DNA of 64,000 bases from Sinorhizobium garamanticum (GTDB taxonomy: Bacteria > Pseudomonadota > Alphaproteobacteria > Rhizobiales > Rhizobiaceae): assembly GCF_029892065.1 (NCBI RefSeq), contig NZ_CP120375.1, positions 496,001 through 560,000 of the forward strand, read 5' to 3'. How positions within the stretch are numbered: the first letter of the stretch is position 1; the number at the start of each line of letters is the position of its first letter. Under the pieces are notes generated by a model. That model worked only from the letters and a program-made list of their open reading frames with translations, ran no database searches and was not told the DNA's origin. This document shows positions 10,110 to 19,829 of the stretch, one piece after another. The position numbers and the translations under genes are program-made.

Positions 10110-11150
10110 ATGCAAGCGGAGGCACATACCCAATTGCGTTTCCTCCTCAAACCTGTTTTGAAATGGCTTGAGGACCCCAGGACCGAAGAGGTCGCGATTA
10201 ATAGACCTGGGCAGGCTTTCGTCCGCCAGGCTGGCGCGTATACGAAATATCCTTCACCTCTCACCTACGACGATCTCGAAGATATCGCGATCTTGGCGGG
10301 AGCGCTACGAAAACAAGATGTTGGACCACGAAACCCTCTCTGCGCCACCGAGTTGCCGGACGGAGAGCGGCTACAGATTTGTTTGCCGCCCGCAGTGCCG
10401 TCAGGTACAGTCAGCCTGACAATCCGGCGCCCATCCTCTCGCGTTTCGGAACTCAAGGAAGTTTCATCTCGCTATGACGCTTCACGCTGGAATCAATGGC
10501 GGTTGCGCAAGGAGCGCCAAGGTCAACAGGATGAACAGATCCTTGAGTACTACGCCCGCGGCAATTTGGAAGAATTCCTGCACGCGTGCGTGACTGGGCG
10601 GCTGACGATACTACTTTGCGGCCACACGGGTAGCGGCAAGACGACGATGAGCAAGACTTTGATCAACGCCATTCCGCCGCAGGAAAGGCTGATCACTATT
10701 GAAGACACGCTCGAGCTCGCAATTCCGCATGAGAATCATGTCAGGCTACTTTATTCGAAGGATGGGGCAGGTTTAGGTGGCGTAACCGCGGAACAGCTTC
10801 TACAAGCTAGTCTCCGCATGCGGCCGGACCGCATACTGCTCGGCGAGATGCGCGACGATGCCGCTTGGGCATATCTCAGCGAAGTTGTTTCTGGCCATCC
10901 AGGATCAATCTCCACTATTCACGGAGCCGATCCCGTCCAAGGTTTCAAGAAGCTCTTTTCGCTTGTCAAGAGCAGCCCGCAAGGAGCTGCCATAGAAGAC
11001 CTCACGCTGATTGATATGCTGTCGGCGGCCATCGATGTCATTGTGCCGTTTCGAAGCTATGGTGACGTCTATGAAGTTGGCGAGATTTGGCTGGCGGCCG
11101 ACGCGCGCCGACGCGGAGAGACAGTGGCTGGTCTTCTGAAGCAGCATTAG
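10110..11150 (+). CDS. virB11: VirB11 traffic ATPase
   Basis: This 346-residue protein is the hexameric VirB11/PulE-type ATPase at the channel entrance. The P-loop GHTGSGKTT is near residue 171, and RMRPDRILLGEMRDD (Walker B) and SGHPGSISTIHG (His box) follow in order. The C-terminus is complete. A TTGGAGAC ribosome site precedes the ATG. It closes the virB operon; an ISL3 element begins within about 10 bases of its stop codon without damaging the gene. Confidence 0.95.
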   Translation: MQAEAHTQLRFLLKPVLKWLEDPRTEEVAINRPGQAFVRQAGAYTKYPSPLTYDDLEDIAILAGALRKQDVGPRNPLCATELPDGERLQICLPPAVPSGTVSLTIRRPSSRVSELKEVSSRYDASRWNQWRLRKERQGQQDEQILEYYARGNLEEFLHACVTGRLTILLCGHTGSGKTTMSKTLINAIPPQERLITIEDTLELAIPHENHVRLLYSKDGAGLGGVTAEQLLQASLRMRPDRILLGEMRDDAAWAYLSEVVSGHPGSISTIHGADPVQGFKKLFSLVKSSPQGAAIEDLTLIDMLSAAIDVIVPFRSYGDVYEVGEIWLAADARRRGETVAGLLKQH

Positions 11151-11159
11151 GTTCATTCT

Positions 11160-12717
11160 ACAACAGCTTCGATCCCATCCTACTCAGCGCGTCGCGCTTC
11201 TGATTTCTTCATCGCCGAACGCATCACCCACATTGACGATGAAACTTGCATCTTGCTTTCCCGAGCCGGCGCTACCGCGGCGTGTCCGGCATGCGGACGC
11301 ATGTCACGAACGGTTCGAAGTCGCTATTGCCGCCAGGTCGCGGACCTTCCCCTCTCTGGGAAACGCGTCAGGCTGCTCGTGCAGACAAGAAGATTCGCGG
11401 GTGATGCCGTGCTTTGTGGGAGACAGATATTCGCCGAGCGGTTCGGCGGTGTACTGCCGCCTTACGCCAGACGAACCGGACGCCTCGAGCATGTTGTCCG
11501 TCACTTGGCTCTCGCGCTTGGTGGACGCCCGGCGGCCCGTTTGCCCAGCGCCTGATGCTTCCCGTCAGCAACGACACCTTGCTAAGCGTCATCCGCAGGC
11601 AAGGCCTCCGCCATCAGCCCCACCCTCGGTGATTGGCATCGATGATTGGGCCTGGCGTCGCAATTATCGCTACGGCACGATCGTGTGTGATCTGGAACGG
11701 CGGCGGCCGGTCAGTCTGCTGCCAGACCGCGAGCCAGCGACGGCGGAGGCTTGGCTGCGGCAGAACCCCCAAATCCAAATCGTTGCTCGCGACCGTGGCG
11801 GCGCTTACGGGCTGGCGGCCGCAAGGGCGTTGCCTGATGCGGTGCAGGTCGCTGATCGATGGCATTTGATGGAGAATGCCAGCCGTGCATTCCTGGACGC
11901 GGTCCGCAAATCGATGCGGCAAATCCGCAAGACGCTCGGCGCAACGCGCGTCGATCCAAAGCTGCTGACTGCGGCCGAACGCCTTCAATACGAAGGCTAT
12001 CTCCGACGGGAACAGACCAACGCGGCCATCATGGCGCTGGCAAAGGACGGCATGACGATCAAGGAAATCGTGCGCCGCACCGGTCATAGCCGCGGCTTGG
12101 TCCGCCAGGTGCTCAGAGGGCAACGAAACGATGTCTTTCGGTCCCGAGAAAGTTCGTTGGAACTGTATCTCGAATGGCTCGACGTGCAATGGGGTGCCGG
12201 CAAGCGGAACGGCACTGAGCTATGGCGGCTTTTGAGAACACAGGGCTTTCGCGGTTCGCGCCGGGTCGTGAGTGAATGGGCCACACGGCGGAAGCGGGCC
12301 GACAAGGCGGATGCGGAATCGTTGACCCGCACTCCCTCCGCCAGGACGATTGCTCGCCTCTTAACAACCAACAGAGACAACCTGACGAAATCCGAAACCG
12401 GCACCATCGCCGCGATCGAAAGCGGCGTCCCCTTGCTCATAACGGCTCGCGATATCATTACCGACTTCCATCTGATGGTTCGGCGCAAAATGGAAACCCA
12501 GCTCATGCCGTGGATCGACCGCGCCCGAGACAGTCTGGTCGCCTCCTTTGGCAACGGCGTAGCGAAAGACATTCAGGCGGTCCGGGCGGCGATCGTCTCA
12601 CCATGGTCCAATGGGCAAACCGAAGGGCAGATCACCAAGCTCAAGCTGGTAAAACGCCAAATGTACAAACGCGGAAAGCTCGATCTTCTTCAAGCCCGGC
12701 TGATCGGTGCGACATGA
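11160..12717 (+). pseudogene. ISL3-family transposase, frameshifted
   Basis: The N-terminal part reads in changing frames: SFDPILLSASRF, a stop and shift, then IAERITHIDDETC and the zinc finger CPACGRMSRTVRSRYC. The DDE part is open from about 11600 in another frame (VIGIDDWAWRR, VADRWHLMEN, SPWSNGQTEGQITKLK). These blocks identify the ISL3 family. At least two frameshifts separate zinc finger and catalytic domain, so the element is probably dead. Its left terminal repeat is missing next to virB11. Confidence 0.85.
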
Positions 12718-12722
12718 AAGTA

Positions 12723-12749
12723 ATGCACCAATTCTGCGTCAGAGCCCAA
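12723..12749. repeat. right end of the ISL3 element
   Basis: ATGCACCAATTCTGCGTCAG followed by AGCCC resembles the terminal repeat of rhizobial ISL3 elements and lies six bases after the transposase stop. I found no matching left copy before 11160. Confidence 0.45.
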
Positions 12750-13010
12750 ATTTGCATGCCGAAACACAGATAAGATCATGTGGTGCGGTAATACTTGTAA
12801 GCGGCAGGGAGCCGAGTCTGGCGGAAGCGTTAGTGGTTCGAATATCGGTAGCGCACGTTGTGAGCCGATGTGAGCTTCTATGTCTGCACCTGGTTCTGGA
12901 ACTTTTCTATTCGGTGTCCTGAGGTCAAGCTCTATAGAGCCTTTCACTTTCACTGATTGACCGCCAACATCAGCATCAACGTCATCTCATCAACGGTCAT
13001 CCGTACGCAT
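12750..13010. other. no recognisable gene
   Basis: This gap lies between the ISL3 end and the nod box. It contains no open frame with family features. Confidence 0.5.
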
Positions 13011-13017
13011 GGGCGAC

Positions 13018-13065
13018 ATCCATAGCGTAGATGATCGTTATCCAAACAATCAACTTTACCGGTCT
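13018..13065 (+). promoter_or_regulatory. nod box upstream of nodQ remnant and virG
   Basis: The sequence ATCCATAGCGTAGATG is followed by ATCCAAACAATCAACTTTAC (13040-13059). Together they match the rhizobial nod box, the NodD binding site, including both LysR-type half-sites. The only intact downstream gene in this orientation is virG, about 1.28 kb away across the nodQ remnant. Confidence 0.82.
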
Positions 13066-13136
13066 CGCTGCTTCCTATTAGACAGCGCCAGAAGATAACG
13101 AAATCAAGGTGCTGCCAGGGAAGCTTTTCCGGAGGG

Positions 13137-14306
13137 ATGGGTTCGAATTTCGATCGTGTCGCCGCTTACTGGGCTCGACCATCCACTCACAGTCAGGATT
13201 GGACGTCCCAATCGGACGTGCCTGGCGCTTTCGATCGTGCTGGGGTGGAAACAACAACAAGCCGGAGCCCCGTCTACTGCCTGACCTCTACCGTTATCTC
13301 GCGTTCGATGTGGTCGGGCGTCAAGGAGATCGGCACTCATAACGAGAACCTCGTGAGCGCGGGGGAGGGCGAGGCCTGCACCTTCGTCATTGCAGACGAG
13401 GTGAAGGCTTCGTGCGGTAACATGCTCGTCGCGCCCGCTTCGAGACCTTTACTGACAGATCAGTTCGCGTTGCATGTCATCTGGTCCGATGCCAATCCGA
13501 CGCTCCTCTGGCGAAGCTGTATTCTGCGGGCGAAAACGGACAGTGCCAGCGCCACTGTCACCGCGCTCAAGCAACAAATGGACGTCAACACCTTCATGCG
13601 CGAGGCAGCGAAATTGCTGCAGATGAACAAAGTCGGTTTCTGCAACATCTCGACGCGCGTGCCGATCGCGTTCGACTCCTACAAGGATAAGCTGGCGACC
13701 GGTAACTTAGTATTCGTCGACCGGGTGACCAGCGCAACGGTCGGAGCCCCGCTAATTGATTTCCCGCTCCGGCGTCGACAACGCCCTTTGGCAGGCGATG
13801 GACGTGAACAAAGGTGCGCGCGCAACGATGCAGAGCCAGCGCCCTGCTGTCCTGTCGTTCACCGGACTTTCCGACCTCGGCAGGGCGATCGCAAATGCAC
13901 TCGATCGGCTCCTGCCCGACGGCGGCAAATACACGCTTCCGGTCGACAGCGACAACTTAGACCACGGCTTCAATCAGGAGTAGGCTTCACCGACGCCGAT
14001 CGCGTCGAGGAGACTCGGCGCGTCGCGGAAGTCTGCCAAGCTCATGGGCGTGCGGGACCGATCAACCTGCAATTCTTCATGTCGCCGTTCCGCGGCAAAC
14101 GGCGCATACGCGAGCTGCTGCAGAAAGGGGAGTTCATCGAAATTTTAGTCGATACGCCGTTGGAAGAATGCGCGCGCAGTGATCCGAAGGGTCTCGAGGA
14201 AAAGCGCCTGCCAGTAGATCCCGAACTCTACCGGTGTCTCGTCCTACGAAATCCCCGACAATCCGGAACTACACCTGAAAGCAATCGGCGACGATCGATT
14301 GATTAG
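13137..14306 (+). pseudogene. nodQ: NodQ (ATP sulfurylase GTPase/APS kinase) remnant
   Basis: The frame from 13137 contains blocks of the second half of the CysN/NodQ GTPase subunit (LLTDQFALHVIWSDANP, FMREAAKLLQMNKVGFCN, ATGNLVFVDRVTSATVGA, LIDFPLRR). A second frame at 13756-13983 holds the start of the APS kinase domain (WQAMDVNKGARATM, AVLSFTGLSDLGRAIANALD). The first frame resumes with GFTDADRVEETRRVAEV, GEFIEILVDTPLEECARSDP. The order is that of NodQ, which makes PAPS for Nod-factor sulfation. The N-terminal GTPase is missing, the P-loop equivalent GLSDLG has lost its GK(S/T), and there are at least two frameshifts. Confidence 0.82.
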
Positions 14307-14343
14307 AGGTTTGCAAGCCGGTTCAAGATTGAAAGGTGAGCAA

Positions 14344-15069
14344 TTGAAACACGTTCTTGTCATCGATGACGATATCGCCATGCGGCACCTCATTGTCGAG
14401 TATCTGACGACGCATGCCTTCAAGGTAACCGCAGTAAGCGATAGTGGGCAGCTCCATCGCGTGCTCTCGTGCGAGCCGGTTGATCTCGTGGTTCTTGATC
14501 TTAATTTGGGTCGCGAAGATGGACTGGACATCATCCGCAATTTGACGAGAAAATCGGATATTCCGATCATTATCATCAGCGGGGACCGTCTTGAGGAGGC
14601 CGAAAAAGTTGTTGCACTGGAACTCGGAGCAACTGATTTCGTTCCCAAGCCGTTTGGAATGCGAGAATTCTTGGCCCGCATTCGAGTAGCATTGCGGCAG
14701 CGGCCCATCATCCCACGGACAAAAGATCGGCGTTCATTTCATTTTGCCGGTTGGACGCTTAATCTTAAGCAACGCCGACTGATCTCTGAACAGAGCGGCG
14801 AACTCAAGCTGACCGCAGGTGAGTTCAATCTCTTAGTCGCCTTCTTGGAAAAACCACGCGACGTTTTATCCAGGGAACAGCTTCTGCTTGCGAGCCGAGT
14901 ACGTGGAGAAGAGGTGTATGACCGAAGTGTTGACGTCCTCATCCTGCGCTTGCGCCGAAAGCTTGAGGCGGATCCGGCCAACCCTCGTCTGATCAAAACG
15001 TCCCGGGGTGCAGGCTATTTCTTCGACGCTGATGTGGATATTCACTACGGGGGCACATTGGCCGCTTGA
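14344..15069 (+). CDS. virG: VirG response regulator
   Basis: An OmpR-family activator of vir genes. I chose the TTG at 14344 because it gives 241 residues, puts the phospho-acceptor Asp at residue 52 (VVLDLNLGREDG) as in Agrobacterium VirG, and is preceded by AAAGGTGAG. An upstream in-frame TTG at 14299 would add 15 residues. The receiver has DDD at 8-10 and the Lys in PKPFG. The C-terminal winged helix (KLTAGEFNLLVAFLEKPRDV, DRSVDVLILRLRRKLE) binds vir boxes. It follows a nod box and the nodQ remnant, so it is probably flavonoid-inducible. Confidence 0.93.
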   Translation: MKHVLVIDDDIAMRHLIVEYLTTHAFKVTAVSDSGQLHRVLSCEPVDLVVLDLNLGREDGLDIIRNLTRKSDIPIIIISGDRLEEAEKVVALELGATDFVPKPFGMREFLARIRVALRQRPIIPRTKDRRSFHFAGWTLNLKQRRLISEQSGELKLTAGEFNLLVAFLEKPRDVLSREQLLLASRVRGEEVYDRSVDVLILRLRRKLEADPANPRLIKTSRGAGYFFDADVDIHYGGTLAA

Positions 15070-15550
15070 TCAGTAGTCCTTACAGCCGTCGGTGTTGTGC
15101 GCGAGCCGCTGCGCGCTTCGTGCGGTCACCCGAGACGGGTGTGTAGGTAGTTTCTAGGGTAGGCGCAGTAACCCCGCTCGGACGATGAATTCACGCTTGT
15201 TGACTTTTGGATGCAGAAAATTAGGCAGCCAACACACTTCTTAGTCGCTGATCGTCCAGCCGCCGAAAAAGCAAAACCCCTCTTGAGCTACAGCATTGGC
15301 TCGAGGACAGGCAGCCGCCCGTGGTAGGCATATCTTCGCACCTGGAAACGGTTGTTTTCTGGAGATACTTGGTGACCCCTGAGCAAGGGTCCCCTGCAGC
15401 AGGTCGTCATCGATGCAAGCCGCCTTTATCGTAGTGGTATGTCTTAGCGCCGTCAGCGCCCACCTTATCGCATGAAGTAGGGGTTCGTTCTGTCGCATCC
15501 CGCGGGAAGCGCTCAGCCGCCCCTCAGTCGCGCTTTGCGGAGTATGCTGG
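15070..15550. other. intergenic between virG and virD4 3' ends
   Basis: The convergent genes virG and virD4 leave about 480 bases. A minus-strand open frame (15241-15597) runs past the virD4 stop but lacks family features. It may be decayed C-terminal coding sequence of virD4, which is shorter here than in Agrobacterium. Confidence 0.4.
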
Positions 15551-17260
15551 TCAACAGTCGTTGAAGCTCGAATTTGCGCCCAGCTTCCCTTCTGCAATCA
15601 TCAAGGGTACCGGCTCCGGAAGGTCGCCTGTCTGACTTTCAAAGATGCGCTTCAGCGCGCGATCGGAATAATATCGTACCTTTTGCAGTTGCAATGGTGG
15701 CTGGCCCTTAATGAGAACGATCTCGTATTTGTCAGGAAGCAGTCGCACCTGTTCGGGCCTTAATAGGAGTGCTCCTTGATCTGAATTCTGAATATTGCGA
15801 TCGAACATTCGGCTTTGGTTGTAGGAAGTGGATCGTGCTCGAAACGTATATTCACCGATGGCTTTCGAAATATAAACCGGTGTCTCGTCATCGGCTGTTG
15901 CCATGAAGACCTGCACACCAGTATTGCTGAGGAAGTTTTGCTTGCCAGCCTCGTCGTAGGTTCCGGTCAGCGCCGAGAGACTTTGGATTATGAGCATAAA
16001 ACGGCCCTTGTAGCCCGCAATCGTCGTGATGGCCGTCTCGATCGCCTCCAGCCTACCCAGGTGCTTGAATTCATCGAGCAGGAATAGCACCTCGTGCTTC
16101 TCGTCCTTGCCAGGCAGCGAGCGTTGCAGAATTGAAACGACCTGCTGGAAAAGCAGGCGCATCAGAGGGGCGACCACCTCAAGATCGTTCGGGCTGACGC
16201 AAAGATAAACGCAAGTCCTGCGACGTCGCAGATCGTAGATTGAGAAGTCCGATCGGCTTGTCGCCGCTTTAACCAGCGGGTCCGCCCATAAGTTGAGCCC
16301 GCCATCCCCCAGCACAGAAGTGTAGGAGGTTAGGATTTTTGTATCATTACCTGCCATGTCATCGAAGATCCGCTGAGCCTCCTTATTCCGGGTCTCCTCC
16401 GCGAGGCGCGCAAAGAGGCTATATTTCTCCCCTGGCTGAGCAAAGAGGTCGTAGACGGCCCCGATCGTTGGCGTGCCGCGCTCGATGCAGGCAAGAATGC
16501 CGGCGACAAAAAGATCTCGTGCGCCGTTGATGAAACCTTCCGCGCCTTGTCCCTTGGCCGTAATGAGGTTCGCCGCCAGGCGACGCGCTTCGGTGAACTG
16601 CCGCTCTGGCGACATTGCCATGATATCCAATAGAGGATTGTAGCAACTCGTCCGTCGCTCTGGGTCTAGCGGCGCCAATTTAAACACGCTGTCGCCACGC
16701 GCTTTGCGAGCCCTAGAGGTGAGTTCAAAAAGCTCGCCCTTAACGTCGAGGGCTATCACTGAGCCTTTGAACGTAAGTAGCGTTGGAATGACAATGCCCA
16801 CGCCTTTTCCCGCGCGCGTCGGCGCAACGATGAGGCTGTGAGGCTGCTCGCTATTGGTCAGGTAATAGTCAGACCAAAAACGAGCACTCGTCTTCCCAAA
16901 CACTGGACCACTGATGCGATTGTACCGCTGAAGATAACCTGCACGCCGCATTTCATCCACGCGAGCCCAGCGCGCGGTGCCGTGATGTTGCCGATTGCGT
17001 CCGGGTACCATCTGCTGCATTAGCAGAATGGTTCCGGACGTTAAGACGACGACAGCCAAACCCCGATAGAAGGAGAGGGTTGTGTAGCCCAGATAGAAAG
17101 GCGTCTCATACCAAAAAGCGAAGATGTCAAACGTCAACAAAGCCCTTCCGTCAAATCCGTAACGGAATGTTGAGTACATGCTTGCTCCACAAAAACCTGC
17201 AGCCAGTGAACACACGATACTGACAGCTATGCTTAAAGGCCTAGTTTCGTTTGAAATCAT
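15551..17260 (-). CDS. virD4: VirD4 type IV coupling protein
   Basis: This 569-residue protein is the inner-membrane ATPase that recruits effectors to the VirB channel. Two N-terminal hydrophobic segments (about residues 10-30 and 66-84) precede the P-loop APTRAGKGVG at about 146. The Walker B region VLFLLDEFKHLGRL lies near residue 390, and IAGYKGRFMLIIQSLSAL follows. It is shorter than the roughly 650 residues usual for Agrobacterium VirD4; the missing part is the variable C-terminal tail. It is transcribed toward virG. A weak vir-box-like site lies upstream at 17482-17495. Confidence 0.93.
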   Translation of the reverse strand: MISNETRPLSIAVSIVCSLAAGFCGASMYSTFRYGFDGRALLTFDIFAFWYETPFYLGYTTLSFYRGLAVVVLTSGTILLMQQMVPGRNRQHHGTARWARVDEMRRAGYLQRYNRISGPVFGKTSARFWSDYYLTNSEQPHSLIVAPTRAGKGVGIVIPTLLTFKGSVIALDVKGELFELTSRARKARGDSVFKLAPLDPERRTSCYNPLLDIMAMSPERQFTEARRLAANLITAKGQGAEGFINGARDLFVAGILACIERGTPTIGAVYDLFAQPGEKYSLFARLAEETRNKEAQRIFDDMAGNDTKILTSYTSVLGDGGLNLWADPLVKAATSRSDFSIYDLRRRRTCVYLCVSPNDLEVVAPLMRLLFQQVVSILQRSLPGKDEKHEVLFLLDEFKHLGRLEAIETAITTIAGYKGRFMLIIQSLSALTGTYDEAGKQNFLSNTGVQVFMATADDETPVYISKAIGEYTFRARSTSYNQSRMFDRNIQNSDQGALLLRPEQVRLLPDKYEIVLIKGQPPLQLQKVRYYSDRALKRIFESQTGDLPEPVPLMIAEGKLGANSSFNDC

Positions 17261-17740
17261 CAGTCTATCGTATCGTTCGATTGGTAGTAAAATGCCGCGT
17301 CCTCACGGCATAGAACCCGTCATTAGGCGATGTTGCCACTCGTTAGCGGCGGCACCCAGAGAGCGGAAGATTCGGACCTGGCTGAGATACGCAATATCCA
17401 GAAATGGACTAAAACGCCACGCCGCGAAAATCATAATCGAGTTAAAAGAGTATATTATTGTTACAGGTTCAATCGGATTAAAACACCTTTGTAACTTACC
17501 GAGGTTGCGGGCACTCGTCGTCTCGTTATCGATGACGTGAGTTGATGATCGCCGCGGCGTTGCGAACGCTTGAGATACGAGGGTGTTGGAAACCTCAGCG
17601 CGCCGTGGTGACAGGTTGTTCCGGCCAAGCAGAAGCTAAATCGCGGCTTGACCTGGCATGACGCCAAAGAAGACCGCAGTGCGCAAGCCGTATTGTTGCC
17701 AGATGCCGCGAAAGCGGCTTCGTTCAATTGAACAAGATGC
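17261..17740. other. divergent promoter region of virD4 and virF
   Basis: This region separates two divergent vir genes. It holds the weak vir-box candidate for virD4 and no convincing gene. Confidence 0.5.
17482..17495. promoter_or_regulatory. possible weak vir box for virD4
   Basis: The 14-mer aacaCctTTGTAAC matches the vir box consensus at 11 of 14 positions and lies about 220 bases upstream of virD4. Alone the match is weak; the position between vir genes is what supports it. Confidence 0.35.
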
Positions 17741-17875
17741 TTCCGACTTCAAAGGATGCGCTCTGGAGCTGGAGAAGCCTCTCCAGCTTACAAATGTAAC
17801 GCAATGTTGGTTTGGCAGACCAGGCTTCGATGGTACCCTCGTAGGGTAAAGAAATAACTTCGGAGTCCGACCATG
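17741..17875 (+). repeat. vir promoter repeat, copy 1
   Basis: About 135 bases ending at the virF start codon are similar to 19830-19959. Shared blocks include CTCTGGAG-TGGAGAAGCC, CAAATGTAAC, CACCAGGCTTCGAT-like sequence and TTCGGAGT-CGAC-ATG. Both copies include a vir box. Confidence 0.75.
17787..17800 (+). promoter_or_regulatory. vir box upstream of virF-like gene
   Basis: cTTACAAATGTAAC matches 13 of 14 positions of RTTDCAWWTGHAAY and is a near-perfect palindrome. It lies 73 bases before the effector start codon. Confidence 0.8.
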
Positions 17876-18766
17876 GATCGCGATCAACGTGTACGTACAG
17901 GTGAAAGTTCGTCCCGTACCACCGGTGGCGTCACACGACTAACTGACCTGCCGACAGACGCACTTTCAGAAGTGGCGAAAGGTCTAACCCCTGATAACCC
18001 GCGCGAAGCGGCGATCAACCTTGCTCATTTTAGTTTAACGAGCCATGCGGTGCAAGGCGAGTTCGCGAGAGGCAACGCAGCGCAGTTTGAAGCGCGGCTC
18101 AATCGGCTCGGCACTTCATTTGCGGCTTTGTCCGAGAAGGCGCTGCCCGAATTGCCGGACGGTACTCCCGAGGCCAACTTTAATTTCGCATGCAGGCAAA
18201 TTCCCGCGATCCAGCCACTACTAAAATTTTACGAGGCCAATGCGCAAACGGCAATAGTCGACCACGTCATCTCCAACGATGACAAATGGCATAAAGCCGC
18301 CGCGGCCGCCGTACTATCGACCAACCTGGGGGACTTTTATCATGATCATGATAGAAGGCGCATTATTGATCGAGCGCTGGCTTCTTTCGCGGACGATGAA
18401 CCAGTAGTTCGCGACAACGGAGCCAGGGCCCTTATAAGGGGAAATGACTATTTGAACGCAGGCGACAAGGCGCAACTTGCCGCCATGTTTGACCATACTC
18501 CGGAGTTGGTCCCGCTTTATAACCAGTTGATGCAAGATCAGCAAGAGTGGTCCCACAGGCAGCCTGTACAGCCGCAGAGGTCAGTGGACAGGAGCATCGA
18601 CGCAATTGAGGCTCAGGTCCAACGGCTCCCAGCAGGAGTCGGTTCATTGGAGCAAGCGAAGGCGATGCACGACGTCGCGAAATCCATCACTGAAACCTTT
18701 GATCGCGCGCGTGCGGAATTCATGGAATGCGGTAGAAGCAGGGGACGTTCAAGCTCGGGGCGATGA
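17873..18766 (+). CDS. virF: VirF-like F-box effector of the T4SS
   Basis: This 297-residue protein resembles Agrobacterium VirF. An F-box lies near residues 22-65 (LTDLPTDALSEVAKGL, then PREAAINLAHFSLTSHAV), the part that binds plant Skp1 so that the effector directs host SCF ubiquitination. The last 18 residues contain R280-x7-R288-x-R290-x-R292, the arginine pattern known as the VirB/D4 export signal. The middle is longer than in VirF (about 200 residues) and I do not recognise it. A vir box lies 73 bases upstream. Mesorhizobium loti R7A is known to deliver a VirF-related effector through its VirB/D4 system. Confidence 0.85.
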   Translation: MDRDQRVRTGESSSRTTGGVTRLTDLPTDALSEVAKGLTPDNPREAAINLAHFSLTSHAVQGEFARGNAAQFEARLNRLGTSFAALSEKALPELPDGTPEANFNFACRQIPAIQPLLKFYEANAQTAIVDHVISNDDKWHKAAAAAVLSTNLGDFYHDHDRRRIIDRALASFADDEPVVRDNGARALIRGNDYLNAGDKAQLAAMFDHTPELVPLYNQLMQDQQEWSHRQPVQPQRSVDRSIDAIEAQVQRLPAGVGSLEQAKAMHDVAKSITETFDRARAEFMECGRSRGRSSSGR

Positions 18767-18858
18767 GTTCATTGGGAGCTTGCAGCCGCAGGTAGCCAAG
18801 CTTGGACACCACGGAGCGCCCGAACACCCGATGGGCGCTTCCCGGAAGCTCTCTAGCA

Positions 18859-19690
18859 TTACAGTTGCATTTTAGTTCTCAGATGAGCTCGTCGCGCGGC
18901 CGCCTGATGGCGCGCCTCCAGCATGACCGTGCGATGACGTAGGCGGGGGTTTATGCGACGCTCGGCGAGCCTGAAGGCGAAATGCGCCGGACTTCCTGGA
19001 TAGACGAGCGGATCCAAATCCTGATGGTCGGCATCCGCGGTCTTTTTTTTGGGGCGGCGCGTCATTGCGCGGTATCGGATCACCGTCATCAAGGAGGGGA
19101 GCATGACGAGGGAGCCGTGGCGATGCCAGCCATGCCATGACCGGCTTTCGTTGTGATCGAGTCCGAGCTCGTTCTTTGCGGTCTCGAAGCTGTCCTCGAT
19201 CGCCCAGCGGTGGCCTTCAACGGAAACGAGCGTCTGGATGCCCGTCCAGACCGGGCACCATGTGGTGAAGAATGCGAGATCACCGTCGCTGACGTTGCGC
19301 CGGATCAGCAGGCCACGGGTCCAAAGTCCCGATTTCGTCTCCCTATATTCGTCGGCAGCGAGATCTGCGAGTTCGCAGTAGGCCCAGTTATGAGGCCGTG
19401 CGCCTTTCGTGCCCTCACCGGCGGAAAGACGCTGCCATGCTTTTGGATCGAGATCACGGGCGATCTCCTGAGCTGTGCCGGCGACCGGAGGCTTCCCCGA
19501 CCAAGAGCCGAAATGGTGGTCCGACTTGACCCCAGCAACGTAGCCTTTGCAGGCTCGCCGCAGGGTTCTTTCGGCGTCCCCGACGCCAGACACCGCGTCT
19601 GCGGCTACCCTTGAAAACGGCACATCGGCTGCCACCGCACGCCGTATCACAGCCAAGCGCGGCTTGCCACTCGCTCCTGGTCGCTGCTCG
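18859..19690 (-). pseudogene. IS701-family transposase, 5'-truncated
   Basis: The open part (265 residues) carries IS701-type blocks: VPFSRVAADAVSGVGDAE, KRLSAGEGTKG-like (here QRLSAGEGTKGARPHNW), RWAIEDSFETAKNELGLDH (the DDE glutamate region) and ESRSWHGWHRHGSLVML. The N-terminal third with the first catalytic Asp is missing, and the start is preceded by frameshifted sequence, so the element is a remnant lying between virF and virA. Confidence 0.8.
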
Positions 19691-19829
19691 CAGGTGAAGC
19701 GGCAGCTTGGGGCTTGCCGGTGCAGGTAGCTCTTGCGTTCCGCAGGATGACATCATCGAGATCGGAATGACTATGCCGGGCACCCTGAATCGCCGCGGAT
19801 CGTAACCTCGGGCGATGTCGCAAAAACAA

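Noticed and set aside
15241..15597. 118-residue open frame after virD4
   Set aside because: It has no start context or family motif; it may be decayed virD4 tail, so I did not call it a gene.
18858..18871. vir-box-like 14-mer aTTACAGTTGCATT
   Set aside because: It matches 12 of 14 but lies at the 3' end of the IS701 relic with no gene positioned to use it.
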